6,044 nucleotides of DNA from JAAEEP01 sp035529155 (GCA_035529155.1 DATKXF010000122.1:1-6044), one strand, 5' to 3'. Numbered from the stretch's first letter, positions 1-5,790 are shown. Notes: generated from the letters alone by a model not told the origin. Numbers and translations are program-made.

Positions 1-413
1 AGTTCGGAAAGGAGGCGAAGAGGCGTATCTTGCTGGGTACATTTTCCCGAATGGTAGGCTTCAGGGACCGTTATTATATGAAGGCGCTCCAGGTGAGATC
101 GCTGGTCATTAGGGAGTACCAGAAGGTCTTCGAAGATCACGATGTGGTGATGACCCCAACCATGCCCTTCGTGGCTCCTAGGTTCAACGAGATCGATCGG
201 ATGAGGCCTCTTGACATGTACAAGGCCGACTTCCTGACTGTTCCGCCCAACCTATGTGGCCTTCCACACGTGTCAATCCCTTCAGATTGCATTGATGGGA
301 TGCCTGTGGGAGTCCAGGTCGTGGCACCTCACTGGCAGGAAGGGATGCTGGCGGACATCATGCTTCGATGGGAGGAACACTTTGTTCCCAAACATCCAGA
401 GGTGGTCCTGTGA
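1..413 (+). CDS. gatA: Asp-tRNA(Asn)/Glu-tRNA(Gln) amidotransferase subunit A, C-terminal part
   Basis: This is the 3' end of the glutaminase subunit of GatCAB, cut by the window edge; the readable frame begins at base 3. About 136 codons are present, against a usual length near 450-490 residues. The Ser-cis-Ser-Lys catalytic triad of the amidase fold lies upstream and cannot be seen. What is visible is the diagnostic C-terminal part: FGKEAKRRILLGTF at the start, a YYMKALQVR helix, DVVMTPTMP, the MYKADFLTVPPNLCGLP segment that builds the substrate pocket, and GMPVGVQVVAP near the end. In the family, GatA releases ammonia from glutamine and passes it through a tunnel to GatB. The stop codon overlaps the gatB start, so the two are probably co-translated. 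In archaea GatCAB normally serves Asn-tRNA(Asn), because GatDE handles glutamine. The identification is firm; that the gene is intact upstream is assumed. Confidence 0.94.
   Translation, partial: FGKEAKRRILLGTFSRMVGFRDRYYMKALQVRSLVIREYQKVFEDHDVVMTPTMPFVAPRFNEIDRMRPLDMYKADFLTVPPNLCGLPHVSIPSDCIDGMPVGVQVVAPHWQEGMLADIMLRWEEHFVPKHPEVVL
399..406 (+). promoter_or_regulatory. gatB ribosome binding site inside the gatA end
   Basis: GAGGTGGT sits just before the GTG at 410 and matches the archaeal anti-SD target (GGAGGTGATC). It favours the GTG over the in-frame ATG at 368, whose 14 extra residues do not resemble the GatB N-terminus. Translation of gatB is probably coupled to termination of gatA. Confidence 0.6.
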
Positions 414-1753
414 AGATCGGGCTTGAGGTACACCTCCAGCTTCCCACTAGATCGAAAATGTTCTGTTCCTGCCCCACATCCGCGGACGGGCCGAACAGCT
501 CGATATGCCCAACCTGTCTGGGCTTCCCTGGCTCAAGGCCTAGGGTCAACATGCGTGCCATGGAACTGGGACTGTCCATCGCATCATTCCTTGAATGCGA
601 GATCCCCGAAATCACCTGGTTCTCAAGGAAGACTTACTTCTATCCAGATCTTCCGAAGAACTTCCAGATCACCCAGTATGATTCACCCATCGGAGAGAGG
701 GGAAGATTCGAATTCAAGGGCAGGACCATTCGCATCACCAGGGTACATCTGGAGGAAGATCCGGGTAAGATCAAGCGGGTTGGAAGGCCTGGTGAGGAGG
801 TCTCGCTATTGGACTACAATCGGAGCGGTATACCGCTGGTCGAAATAGTCACCGAGCCTGACCTCAAGACACCCAACGAGGCAAGGGAGTTCATGTCCAA
901 TCTCCTGACCGAGATACGTGGACTGGTAGGCCTTAAGGGAAGTGATGAACAGACGGTGAGGGTGGACGCGAATATCTCGGTGGGGAAAGAGAGGGTGGAG
1001 ATCAAGAACATCCTTGGCTTGAAGAATCTCGAGCGCGGGCTGAAATTCGAGGCGGTCAGACAGACCAGGCTTCTCAGGGCGGGAAAGAAGGTCGTGAGGG
1101 AGACCAGGCGCTTCGACGAAGAGCGAAGGGTCACCCTGGCCGCAAGGAAGAAGGAGTTTGAAGAGGACTATGGTTACATTGGCGAGCCCGATCTGGGCAT
1201 ATTCCATCTGAGAGAGATTGTCAAGAGACTGGAGGTCAGGGAGACCCCATTGGTAAGAGCTGAGCGTATCTCCAAAGAGTTCTCCATTTCAGCAGAAACG
1301 GCCAAGCAGATAGTTCTCACATCCGATCGCCTCGCTGACCTGACTGAAGAGCTTTGCGCAAATTTTCCGATCGAGAAGGTGCTACCTTGGATCACGGGGC
1401 CGATCTCATCCAGGTCAGATGAGCTTTCAGAAAACTTCGAAGAGCTGTCCGAATACATCAGGGACATCGTGAGTGAGTTCTCATCTGGAGAGATCACGGA
1501 TCTCGAGACCAAGAGGCGAATTGATGCCCTGTTCAGAGTGGATGTGGACCAGGTAATGGAAGAGACGCCTGCCGAGCTCGGACAGCTCATAAACGAGATG
1601 ATCTTAGCGAACCCTTCGATCATCGAGGACTATAGGCAGAACGAGAAGGCTGCTAACTTCATCATCGGCCAGGTTATGCGCTCGGTGAAAGGTAAGTACT
1701 CCTCATCTGAAGTAGTCGATGCTGTCCACCTGGAATTGAAAAAGAGGGTTTGA
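410..1753 (+). CDS. gatB: Asp-tRNA(Asn)/Glu-tRNA(Gln) amidotransferase subunit B
   Basis: GatB is the kinase/transamidase subunit of GatCAB. It activates the side-chain carboxylate of Asp (or Glu) on the mischarged tRNA with ATP, then amidates it with ammonia from GatA. The 447-residue product begins almost at the catalytic core: KIGLEVHLQL at residues 2-11. Four cysteines in a CxC...CxxC layout (C19, C21, C33, C36) match the zinc site of characterised GatB. Other family signatures are RKTYFYPDLPKNFQITQYD (73-91), HLEEDPGK (113-120) and LLDYNRSGIPLVEIVTEPD (133-151), followed by RVDANISV, VEIKN and the ETRRFDE block. The last ~150 residues form the helical tail and YqeY-like tRNA-binding domain, ending in NFIIGQVMRSVKGK. 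It starts with GTG in a four-base overlap with gatA. It lacks the glycine-rich motifs of archaeal GatE insertions and is not GatE, which is longer. Its end lies two bases from the end of aspS. Confidence 0.96.
   Translation: MKIGLEVHLQLPTRSKMFCSCPTSADGPNSSICPTCLGFPGSRPRVNMRAMELGLSIASFLECEIPEITWFSRKTYFYPDLPKNFQITQYDSPIGERGRFEFKGRTIRITRVHLEEDPGKIKRVGRPGEEVSLLDYNRSGIPLVEIVTEPDLKTPNEAREFMSNLLTEIRGLVGLKGSDEQTVRVDANISVGKERVEIKNILGLKNLERGLKFEAVRQTRLLRAGKKVVRETRRFDEERRVTLAARKKEFEEDYGYIGEPDLGIFHLREIVKRLEVRETPLVRAERISKEFSISAETAKQIVLTSDRLADLTEELCANFPIEKVLPWITGPISSRSDELSENFEELSEYIRDIVSEFSSGEITDLETKRRIDALFRVDVDQVMEETPAELGQLINEMILANPSIIEDYRQNEKAANFIIGQVMRSVKGKYSSSEVVDAVHLELKKRV
1738..1746 (-). terminator. 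possible T-rich terminator of aspS within gatB
   Basis: On the minus strand a CTTTTTC run follows about ten bases after the aspS stop codon. Archaeal RNA polymerase can terminate at T tracts without a hairpin. The tract is also the coding sequence for the last lysines of gatB, so its presence may reflect codon use alone. Weak support. Confidence 0.25.
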
Positions 1754-1755
1754 GG

Positions 1756-3618
1756 TCACTTTGCCTTCTCCGCGTCCTCAAGATCGATCTCGTCATCCAG
1801 GAAGTCCATGTCCTCTTCGGCGAGAGACATGAGCTGAAGTTCGGAGAGCTTGGATTCTTCAACAGGGGTCGGTGATCCGTCCACTGGTGATTGGAACTTC
1901 TTGTTCTTGGGGAATGCGATGACCTCTCGGATGCTATCGCAGCCCAGAAGTAGGGACACGAGCCTGTCCACGCCCAGGGCGATGCCGCCGTGAGGCGGGG
2001 CTCCGAATTCCAAGGCTTCCAGGAAGAAACCGAAATCCTCCTCGATCTTCGCTTCGCTCATGCCCAGCATCTGAAAGATTCGTCTCTGTATCCTCGGGTT
2101 GTGATTTCTGATTGAGCCCGATCCGATCTCGGCCCCGTCGAGACAAAGATCATATGAAGCTCCCCTGATCGCCGCGGGGTTACCCTCCACATTGCCCCCC
2201 ACGGGGTAGACGAACGGATGATGGAATGCCTCCAGGCCACCCGTGATGGGATCGGCCTCGAAGAGCGGACAATCCACTACCCAAACGAAGCGATGGTCGA
2301 TCGGGTCTATTAGGCTAAGATCCTTAGCAAGTTTGGCCCTCAAAGCGCCGCCTGCCTTGAATGTCTGCATCCTTTGTCCTGCAAGAAGTAGAAGAAGGTC
2401 TCCGGGTCTCGCATCTATCGCCTTGAGCAGGCTCTCCTGTACCTCATCGGTGAAGTACTTGACTATGTTGGAGTTCAACCCCTCCTTAGTGACCCTCATC
2501 CATGTGAGGCCACCCATGCCCTGGGACTTGACCCAGTCAATGAGGCGATCGATCTCCTTCCTGCCGATGTTCTCTTCACCTTCCGCCAGATCCTTCACTA
2601 GTGAAGATTGGAGGTTCACGCAGACCACCGCACCGTCATTCTTCAGAATGCGCTGGAATATCTCGTATGGCGCCTTCTGGACAATGTCGGAGACATCCGT
2701 CAACTCCAAACCATACCGGATATCTGGAGCATCGCTACCATAGCGCGAAATGGCATCATGATACGAAATCCTGGGAAACGGTGTAACCAGCTTCTTTTTG
2801 AATACTTTCATCCAGACATGAGAAAGCACCTTCTCTATGGTTCCCCGAATATCCTCCTCGTCGATGAAGGCCATCTCCATGTCAAGCTGGGTGAACTCCG
2901 GCTGTCTGTCGGCTCTGGAGTCCTCATCCCTGAAGCACCTTGCCAGCTGGAAGTAGCGGTCAACGCCGCCTACCATAAGCATCTGCTTGTAGAGCTGGGG
3001 TGACTGGGGAAGTGCGTAGAAATCTCCGGGCATTGTCCTTGAGGGAACGATAAAATCCCTGGCCCCTTCAGGGGTGCTCCTGGTGAGCATGGGGGTCTCC
3101 ACCTCGATGAATCCAAGTTTATCGAACCCCTCCCGGGCGGCTGTGATCAAACGGTGACGGAAGCGGAGGTTGGATTGCATCCTAGCCCGTCTCAGATCGA
3201 GATATCTGTACCTGAGTCTTAGGTCCTCCCCAGGCAGCATGGAGTTCTTCTGCTCGGCTACCTCGAAGGGGATGGGCCTCGAAGAGTTCAGTAACCTTCC
3301 ATCCTCTATGAGAACTTCCACCATACCGGTGGGATTACGATTATCCTCGGTGCCCTCGACGCGGTTCCTTACCACGCCGGTCACCTGGATGACATACTCC
3401 CTGCCGAAGGAGCTAAGCGTATCCATTAGGACCGCCAGGTCCAGGCCATCCTCCAATGCCTTAGGATCCAGCACGACTTGGGTGGAGCCATAGGCATCGG
3501 CGAGATCGAAGAACAGAACGCCTCCGTGATCGCGTGCAAATCTCACCCATCCTGCAAGGGTGACACGCTCTCCCAGATCATCTTCTTTGATATCTCCGCA
3601 TGTGTGGGTTCTCATCAT
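1756..3618 (-). CDS. aspS: aspartyl-tRNA synthetase, bacterial type, probably non-discriminating (Asp/Asn)
   Basis: A class IIb synthetase that charges tRNA with aspartate. Counting from the ATG at 3618 it has 620 residues, against about 430-440 for the usual archaeal enzyme and about 590 for bacterial ones. It has the OB-fold anticodon domain (residues 1-105), motif 1 with ETPMLTRSTPEGARDFIVPSR (174-194), motif 2 FRDEDSRADRQPEFTQ (229-244), a GAD-type insertion (roughly 285-430), and motif 3 GIALGVDRL (545-553). His31 in DHGG and Gly89 in VEG align with H31 and G82 of Pseudomonas aeruginosa AspRS, residues tied to accepting tRNA(Asn). That suggests Asp-tRNA(Asn) is made for GatCAB next door. 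After the usual end (LSELQLMSL) there is an acidic tail of about 21 residues. The active-site stretch reads GSIRNH where many bacterial enzymes have SIRIH. An in-frame TTG at 3645 would add nine residues but has no ribosome binding site; ATG 3615 is also possible. The start fits the bacterial MRTHTCG pattern. Confidence 0.95.
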   Translation of the reverse strand: MMRTHTCGDIKEDDLGERVTLAGWVRFARDHGGVLFFDLADAYGSTQVVLDPKALEDGLDLAVLMDTLSSFGREYVIQVTGVVRNRVEGTEDNRNPTGMVEVLIEDGRLLNSSRPIPFEVAEQKNSMLPGEDLRLRYRYLDLRRARMQSNLRFRHRLITAAREGFDKLGFIEVETPMLTRSTPEGARDFIVPSRTMPGDFYALPQSPQLYKQMLMVGGVDRYFQLARCFRDEDSRADRQPEFTQLDMEMAFIDEEDIRGTIEKVLSHVWMKVFKKKLVTPFPRISYHDAISRYGSDAPDIRYGLELTDVSDIVQKAPYEIFQRILKNDGAVVCVNLQSSLVKDLAEGEENIGRKEIDRLIDWVKSQGMGGLTWMRVTKEGLNSNIVKYFTDEVQESLLKAIDARPGDLLLLLAGQRMQTFKAGGALRAKLAKDLSLIDPIDHRFVWVVDCPLFEADPITGGLEAFHHPFVYPVGGNVEGNPAAIRGASYDLCLDGAEIGSGSIRNHNPRIQRRIFQMLGMSEAKIEEDFGFFLEALEFGAPPHGGIALGVDRLVSLLLGCDSIREVIAFPKNKKFQSPVDGSPTPVEESKLSELQLMSLAEEDMDFLDDEIDLEDAEKAK

Positions 3619-3660
3619 ATGCTTTCCCTTCTTGGATAAACTCAAGATGAGTAAATTCCC

Positions 3661-3684
3661 TTTAAACAGGAGAAGGTATTAAAC
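3661..3684 (-). promoter_or_regulatory. aspS promoter region (TATA candidates)
   Basis: On the minus strand there are two TATA-like elements upstream of aspS: GTTTAATA (3677-3684), preceded by an A-rich BRE-like GCAAAAT, and TTTAAA (3661-3666). Using the usual 25-26 base distance they predict starts near 3655 or 3638, leaving leaders of roughly 20-37 bases before ATG 3618. An AAGGG sequence in the leader is a weak ribosome binding site. Which TATA is used cannot be decided from sequence. Confidence 0.4.
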
Positions 3685-3729
3685 ATTTTGCACTGCCAAT
3701 ACCGATGGACGTTGGATGATTGTATGTTG

Positions 3730-3742
3730 AATTCGTAGAATT
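3730..3742. repeat. 13-base palindrome AATTC-GTA-GAATT
   Basis: A perfect 5-3-5 inverted repeat about 46 bases upstream of the nearer aspS TATA element and about 100 bases past the end of the Lrp-family gene. The 5-3-5 layout is that reported for Lrp/FFRP-family operators such as the FL11 site TGAAA-N3-TTTCA, although the arms differ. In AT-rich DNA such a palindrome could also arise by chance. Confidence 0.35.
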
Positions 3743-3841
3743 TCTAGTTGTTGTCCAATAAATCGAAATATTACGGTATTTTTTCGTTTATGATGACAAT
3801 GCGAACCTGAGATATGATATCCTGGCCATGAAACAACAAGA

Positions 3842-4312
3842 TCATTCGGTACCTTCTTCGTCCTGATCGAAATGCGGTATGAACTCGTGAGGCTCCTTGA
3901 TAACGTTCAGAATCACGTATGTATTGGTCTTCTTCACCCCGTCAATGGTCAGCATCTGCTTGATGACCCCAGAGAACTCATCCCTGTTCTTACAGGCCAC
4001 CCATGCAATGGAATCGCATTCACCCGTGACGTCGAAGATCCCAATGATATTGTCTATATCCCTCATTCTTCGCTGTACTTCAAGGAGGTCCCCCTCCACG
4101 TACACATGTACAAGAGCCATGAACTCGTAGCCGAGCTTCAGATAATTCACGTTGGCCCTGTATCCAAGTATGACTCCACTTTCTTCCAGGTGTTTCATTC
4201 TCTGGATCAATGTGGTGGGATGCACTCCAAGCCTCTTGGCGATCTGCCTGTAGGATCCCTGGCTTGAAATGCAGATCTCTTTGACTATCCTCTCGTCTAG
4301 TTCATCAAGCAT
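3842..4312 (-). CDS. Lrp/AsnC-family transcriptional regulator
   Basis: A 156-residue DNA-binding protein of the feast/famine (Lrp/AsnC) family, close to the usual 140-165. Residues 1-55 form the AsnC-type helix-turn-helix: LDELDERIVKEI, then SYRQIAKRLGVHPTTLIQRMKHLEESGVI, where the second helix of the motif reads the operator. A linker strand follows (GYRANVNYLKLGYEF), then a RAM/ligand-binding domain from about residue 65 to 140, with VTGECDSIAWV corresponding to the conserved G-x-x-D turn at the effector pocket. The end is acidic (FDQDEEGTE). In the family, dimers assemble into octamers and respond to amino acids. The ATG at 4312 is chosen because GGTGA (4317-4321) lies four bases before it; an in-frame TTG at 4366 would place the start outside the conserved fold. 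It is divergent from alaX and upstream of aspS. Its ligand and targets cannot be read from sequence; autoregulation through the dyad at 4330-4347 is a reasonable inference. Confidence 0.93.
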   Translation of the reverse strand: MLDELDERIVKEICISSQGSYRQIAKRLGVHPTTLIQRMKHLEESGVILGYRANVNYLKLGYEFMALVHVYVEGDLLEVQRRMRDIDNIIGIFDVTGECDSIAWVACKNRDEFSGVIKQMLTIDGVKKTNTYVILNVIKEPHEFIPHFDQDEEGTE

Positions 4313-4329
4313 GGTCTCACCATTCGTCG

Positions 4330-4347
4330 ACTGTGACAAGCCACAGT
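4330..4347. repeat. 18-base dyad ACTGTG-N6-CACAGT in the divergent promoter region
   Basis: Two perfect six-base arms separated by ACAAGC lie just upstream of the Lrp-family start and overlap its predicted transcription start (near 4345). The position suits an operator for autorepression. The same sequence could instead form a stem-loop in the short mRNA leader, close to the ribosome binding site. Confidence 0.45.
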
Positions 4348-4366
4348 GGTGCAGATGTTCAATCAA

Positions 4367-4373
4367 GATAAAA
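4367..4373 (-). promoter_or_regulatory. TATA element of the Lrp-family gene
   Basis: TTTTATC on the minus strand, about 55 bases before ATG 4312. It predicts a start near 4345 and a leader of about 33 bases that contains the GGTGA ribosome binding site. It abuts the alaX TATA candidate on the other strand, so the two promoters may compete for the same TBP site. Confidence 0.4.
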
Positions 4374-4380
4374 GTATATG
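4374..4380 (+). promoter_or_regulatory. TATA element of alaX
   Basis: GTATATG on the plus strand, preceded by the purine-rich GATAAAA that could act as BRE. A start near 4402 would give a leader of about 56 bases. That start falls on a small hairpin, CGGGA-ACAG-TCCCG (4394-4407). The element is near the consensus but unproven. Confidence 0.35.
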
Positions 4381-4446
4381 TCCTTTTGGCTTTCGGGAAC
4401 AGTCCCGCAAATGGAATGGACAGTTGACAGGCGGCCCCGTTGAGCC

Positions 4447-4450
4447 GAGG
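4447..4450 (+). promoter_or_regulatory. alaX ribosome binding site
   Basis: GAGG, seven bases before ATG 4458, selects this start. The upstream in-frame TTG at 4440 and the ATG at 4485 have no such site, although 4485 lies closer to the conserved start of the family. Confidence 0.5.
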
Positions 4451-4457
4451 AAGATTT

Positions 4458-5657
4458 ATGAGTTATCGAATCATTCAAATTCCCATGACGCCCCTCCTCT
4501 ATCTAGAGGACCCTTGTCTCAAGTCCTTCAGAGCAAAGATCGAGAAAGTGGATGGAGATTGGATCGAGCTGGACCAGACTGCGTTCTATCCTGGAGGTGG
4601 CGGTCAGGAACCGGATACTGGTTGGATCGATGGCTTTGAGGTCGTTGAGGTGAAGAAGGATGGGGCCGTGCTTCACAGGGTTCCTGGACATACGCTTAAG
4701 GAGCAACAGGAGGTGGAAGCCACCCTAAACTGGGAGAGAAGGCTCGACCTCATGAGAGGGCACACGGCCGAACACATGCTCTTCTCCGCTCTTTACGATC
4801 GGGTGGGAGACATAGAGCTCATCAAGATATCCATAGGTCCGGAGAAGAAGTCATTCATAGTGAAAGGAGATCTTGACTGGAATGTAATCTCCTTGGCGCA
4901 GGAGGCGGTGAACGAAGCTGTTGTAAGGTCCATTGATGTCGACTGCTCGTGGGTGGGGCGGACAGACCCCCTGCTACAGGAGATCAGGATCAAGATGGAT
5001 CGTATCTCGGGCGATGAAGTGCGCATCGTCAGGATCGGAGATTTAGATGTGGCGGCATGTTCAGGAATCCATGTTCCCAACACCGGCGATATAATGCGGA
5101 TACTGGTCACCAAGCTTACTGCGGCAAAGCCCAAGGGAGCGGTGGAGATAGAGTTCGAGGTCGGGGAGAAAGCCATTGATAAGGCGTTTGAGCTGGCAAC
5201 GGTCGCCCTAATGTCATCTGATCTCGTAGGATCTCACGCCGAGGACCTATTGAAGGCCATAGCAAATCTCAAGGATGAGAACGAGAGGGCAGTCAATTCC
5301 CTAAAGCGTTATGGCCGCCAGGTGCTGCAATCCTTAGATCCCGAGAAGGTTTCGGGAATTGATGTCTACAAGGGAATATACCACGGTCTAGACAGCAAGA
5401 CTGTGATGGCCGCCGCAAATCGATTCGTGAGAAAAGAAAGGACCTTTTGCGTCCTGGTCACGGTGAATGATAGCTTGATAATGGTGGTGGCGAGGAGTCC
5501 AGATCTTACCATAGATTGCAGGGATCTGATAAACGAGGCATTGGAGCCGATCGGCGGAAGAGGTGGCGGGAAACCAGAGTTCGCTACAGGTGGCGCTTCA
5601 TCGACCGACGGGGCTGAAGAGGCTGTGGAAAGAGTCCTGCATATCATTGGTTCGTAG
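4458..5657 (+). CDS. alaX: long AlaX-type alanyl-tRNA editing protein with DHHA1 domain
   Basis: A free-standing relative of the AlaRS editing domain, which hydrolyses mischarged Ser- or Gly-tRNA(Ala) in trans. It has 399 residues from ATG 4458, the size of the AlaX-L class. Order: an N-terminal barrel with LDQTAFYPGGGGQEPDTG (38-55), a family hallmark; the editing core with zinc ligands H102 and H106 in GHTAEHM and C201 and H205 in CSGIH; a helical, probably coiled-coil linker (about 255-290) with AEDLLKAIANLKDENE; and a C-terminal DHHA1 domain (about 300-398) with the glycine-rich GGRGGGKPEF near residue 366. All four metal ligands are present. The usual CGGTH motif reads CSGIH, so two intervening positions differ. 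It lacks the AlaRS aminoacylation domain, so it is not alaS. It is divergent from the Lrp-family gene and followed by a T-rich terminator, and so is probably transcribed alone. Family assignment is firm; substrate preference (Ser or Gly) cannot be told. Confidence 0.92.
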   Translation: MSYRIIQIPMTPLLYLEDPCLKSFRAKIEKVDGDWIELDQTAFYPGGGGQEPDTGWIDGFEVVEVKKDGAVLHRVPGHTLKEQQEVEATLNWERRLDLMRGHTAEHMLFSALYDRVGDIELIKISIGPEKKSFIVKGDLDWNVISLAQEAVNEAVVRSIDVDCSWVGRTDPLLQEIRIKMDRISGDEVRIVRIGDLDVAACSGIHVPNTGDIMRILVTKLTAAKPKGAVEIEFEVGEKAIDKAFELATVALMSSDLVGSHAEDLLKAIANLKDENERAVNSLKRYGRQVLQSLDPEKVSGIDVYKGIYHGLDSKTVMAAANRFVRKERTFCVLVTVNDSLIMVVARSPDLTIDCRDLINEALEPIGGRGGGKPEFATGGASSTDGAEEAVERVLHIIGS

Positions 5658-5663
5658 ATGGTC

Positions 5664-5680
5664 ATTTTTCTCGTTTTCTC
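5664..5680 (+). terminator. T-rich terminator after alaX
   Basis: Two T runs (CATTTTTCTCGTTTTCTC) start seven bases after the alaX stop. There is no hairpin before them, which fits intrinsic termination by archaeal RNA polymerase at T tracts. Confidence 0.55.
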
Positions 5681-5693
5681 ACATGAATCATGT
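5681..5693. repeat. 13-base palindrome ACATGA-A-TCATGT
   Basis: Perfect six-base arms around one central base, directly after the alaX T tract and about 90 bases before the glnA TATA box. It could be an upstream operator for glnA or part of the terminator region. The shorter ACATATGT at 5729-5736 shares its ACAT...ATGT ends. Confidence 0.35.
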
Positions 5694-5775
5694 CTTATCA
5701 ATTGAACACCTTGATTTGATTCCTATGAACATATGTCGATTCCAATAATAATTACACTTCATATAGAGTAGATAG

Positions 5776-5790
5776 AAAGGTTTTTTTATA
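5776..5790 (+). promoter_or_regulatory. glnA BRE/TATA promoter
   Basis: A BRE-like AAAGG is followed by a T run ending in TTTATA (5785-5790). The TATA centre lies 25-26 bases before the A of the glnA ATG, so transcription should begin at or next to the start codon. Confidence 0.65.

Larger units (their letters stand above)
3619..3841. other. intergenic region between the Lrp-family gene and aspS
   Basis: AT-rich, with no convincing protein gene on either strand. Reading toward aspS on the minus strand, it holds a T-rich stretch just past the regulator's stop (TCTTGTTGTTTC). Next is a small hairpin AAATA-N6-TATTT (3766-3781), followed on that strand by CGATTTATT, a plausible weak terminator of the regulator transcript. 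After that come a 13-base palindrome (3730-3742) and the aspS TATA elements. On the plus strand, 3786-3834 resembles a box C/D RNA but with a poor D box (see findings). A second perfect palindrome, GATAT-G-ATATC, lies at 3811-3821. Confidence 0.5.

Noticed and set aside
368..409. Earlier ATG start for gatB adding 14 residues
   Set aside because: The added residues do not resemble GatB and lie wholly inside gatA; the GTG at 410 has a good ribosome site and the common stop/start overlap.
806..1207. Minus-strand open frames opposite gatB (also 814-1134, 1174-1623, 358-615)
   Set aside because: They are shadows of gatB: no recognisable domain and no promoter, while the plus-strand frame is clearly a conserved enzyme.
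2243..3003. Plus-strand frames opposite aspS (2243-2743, 2601-2786, 2608-3003, 3170-3493)
   Set aside because: Compositional shadows of the conserved AspRS gene, with no family signature.
3619..3645. TTG start at 3645 for aspS
   Set aside because: The nine extra residues (MSLSKKGKH) have no counterpart in the family and no ribosome site; TTG is also the less likely codon beside two ATGs.
3872..4267. Plus-strand frame of 131 residues opposite the Lrp-family gene
   Set aside because: No recognisable fold; the minus-strand frame has a clear HTH and ligand-binding domain.
4394..4407. CGGGA-ACAG-TCCCG hairpin as a terminator or riboswitch
   Set aside because: Only five pairs, no T run after it, and no larger structure; it lies at the predicted alaX start and is noted there only.
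5366..5701. Minus-strand frame opposite the end of alaX
   Set aside because: It covers the conserved DHHA1 coding sequence and runs through the T-rich terminator; no motif supports it.
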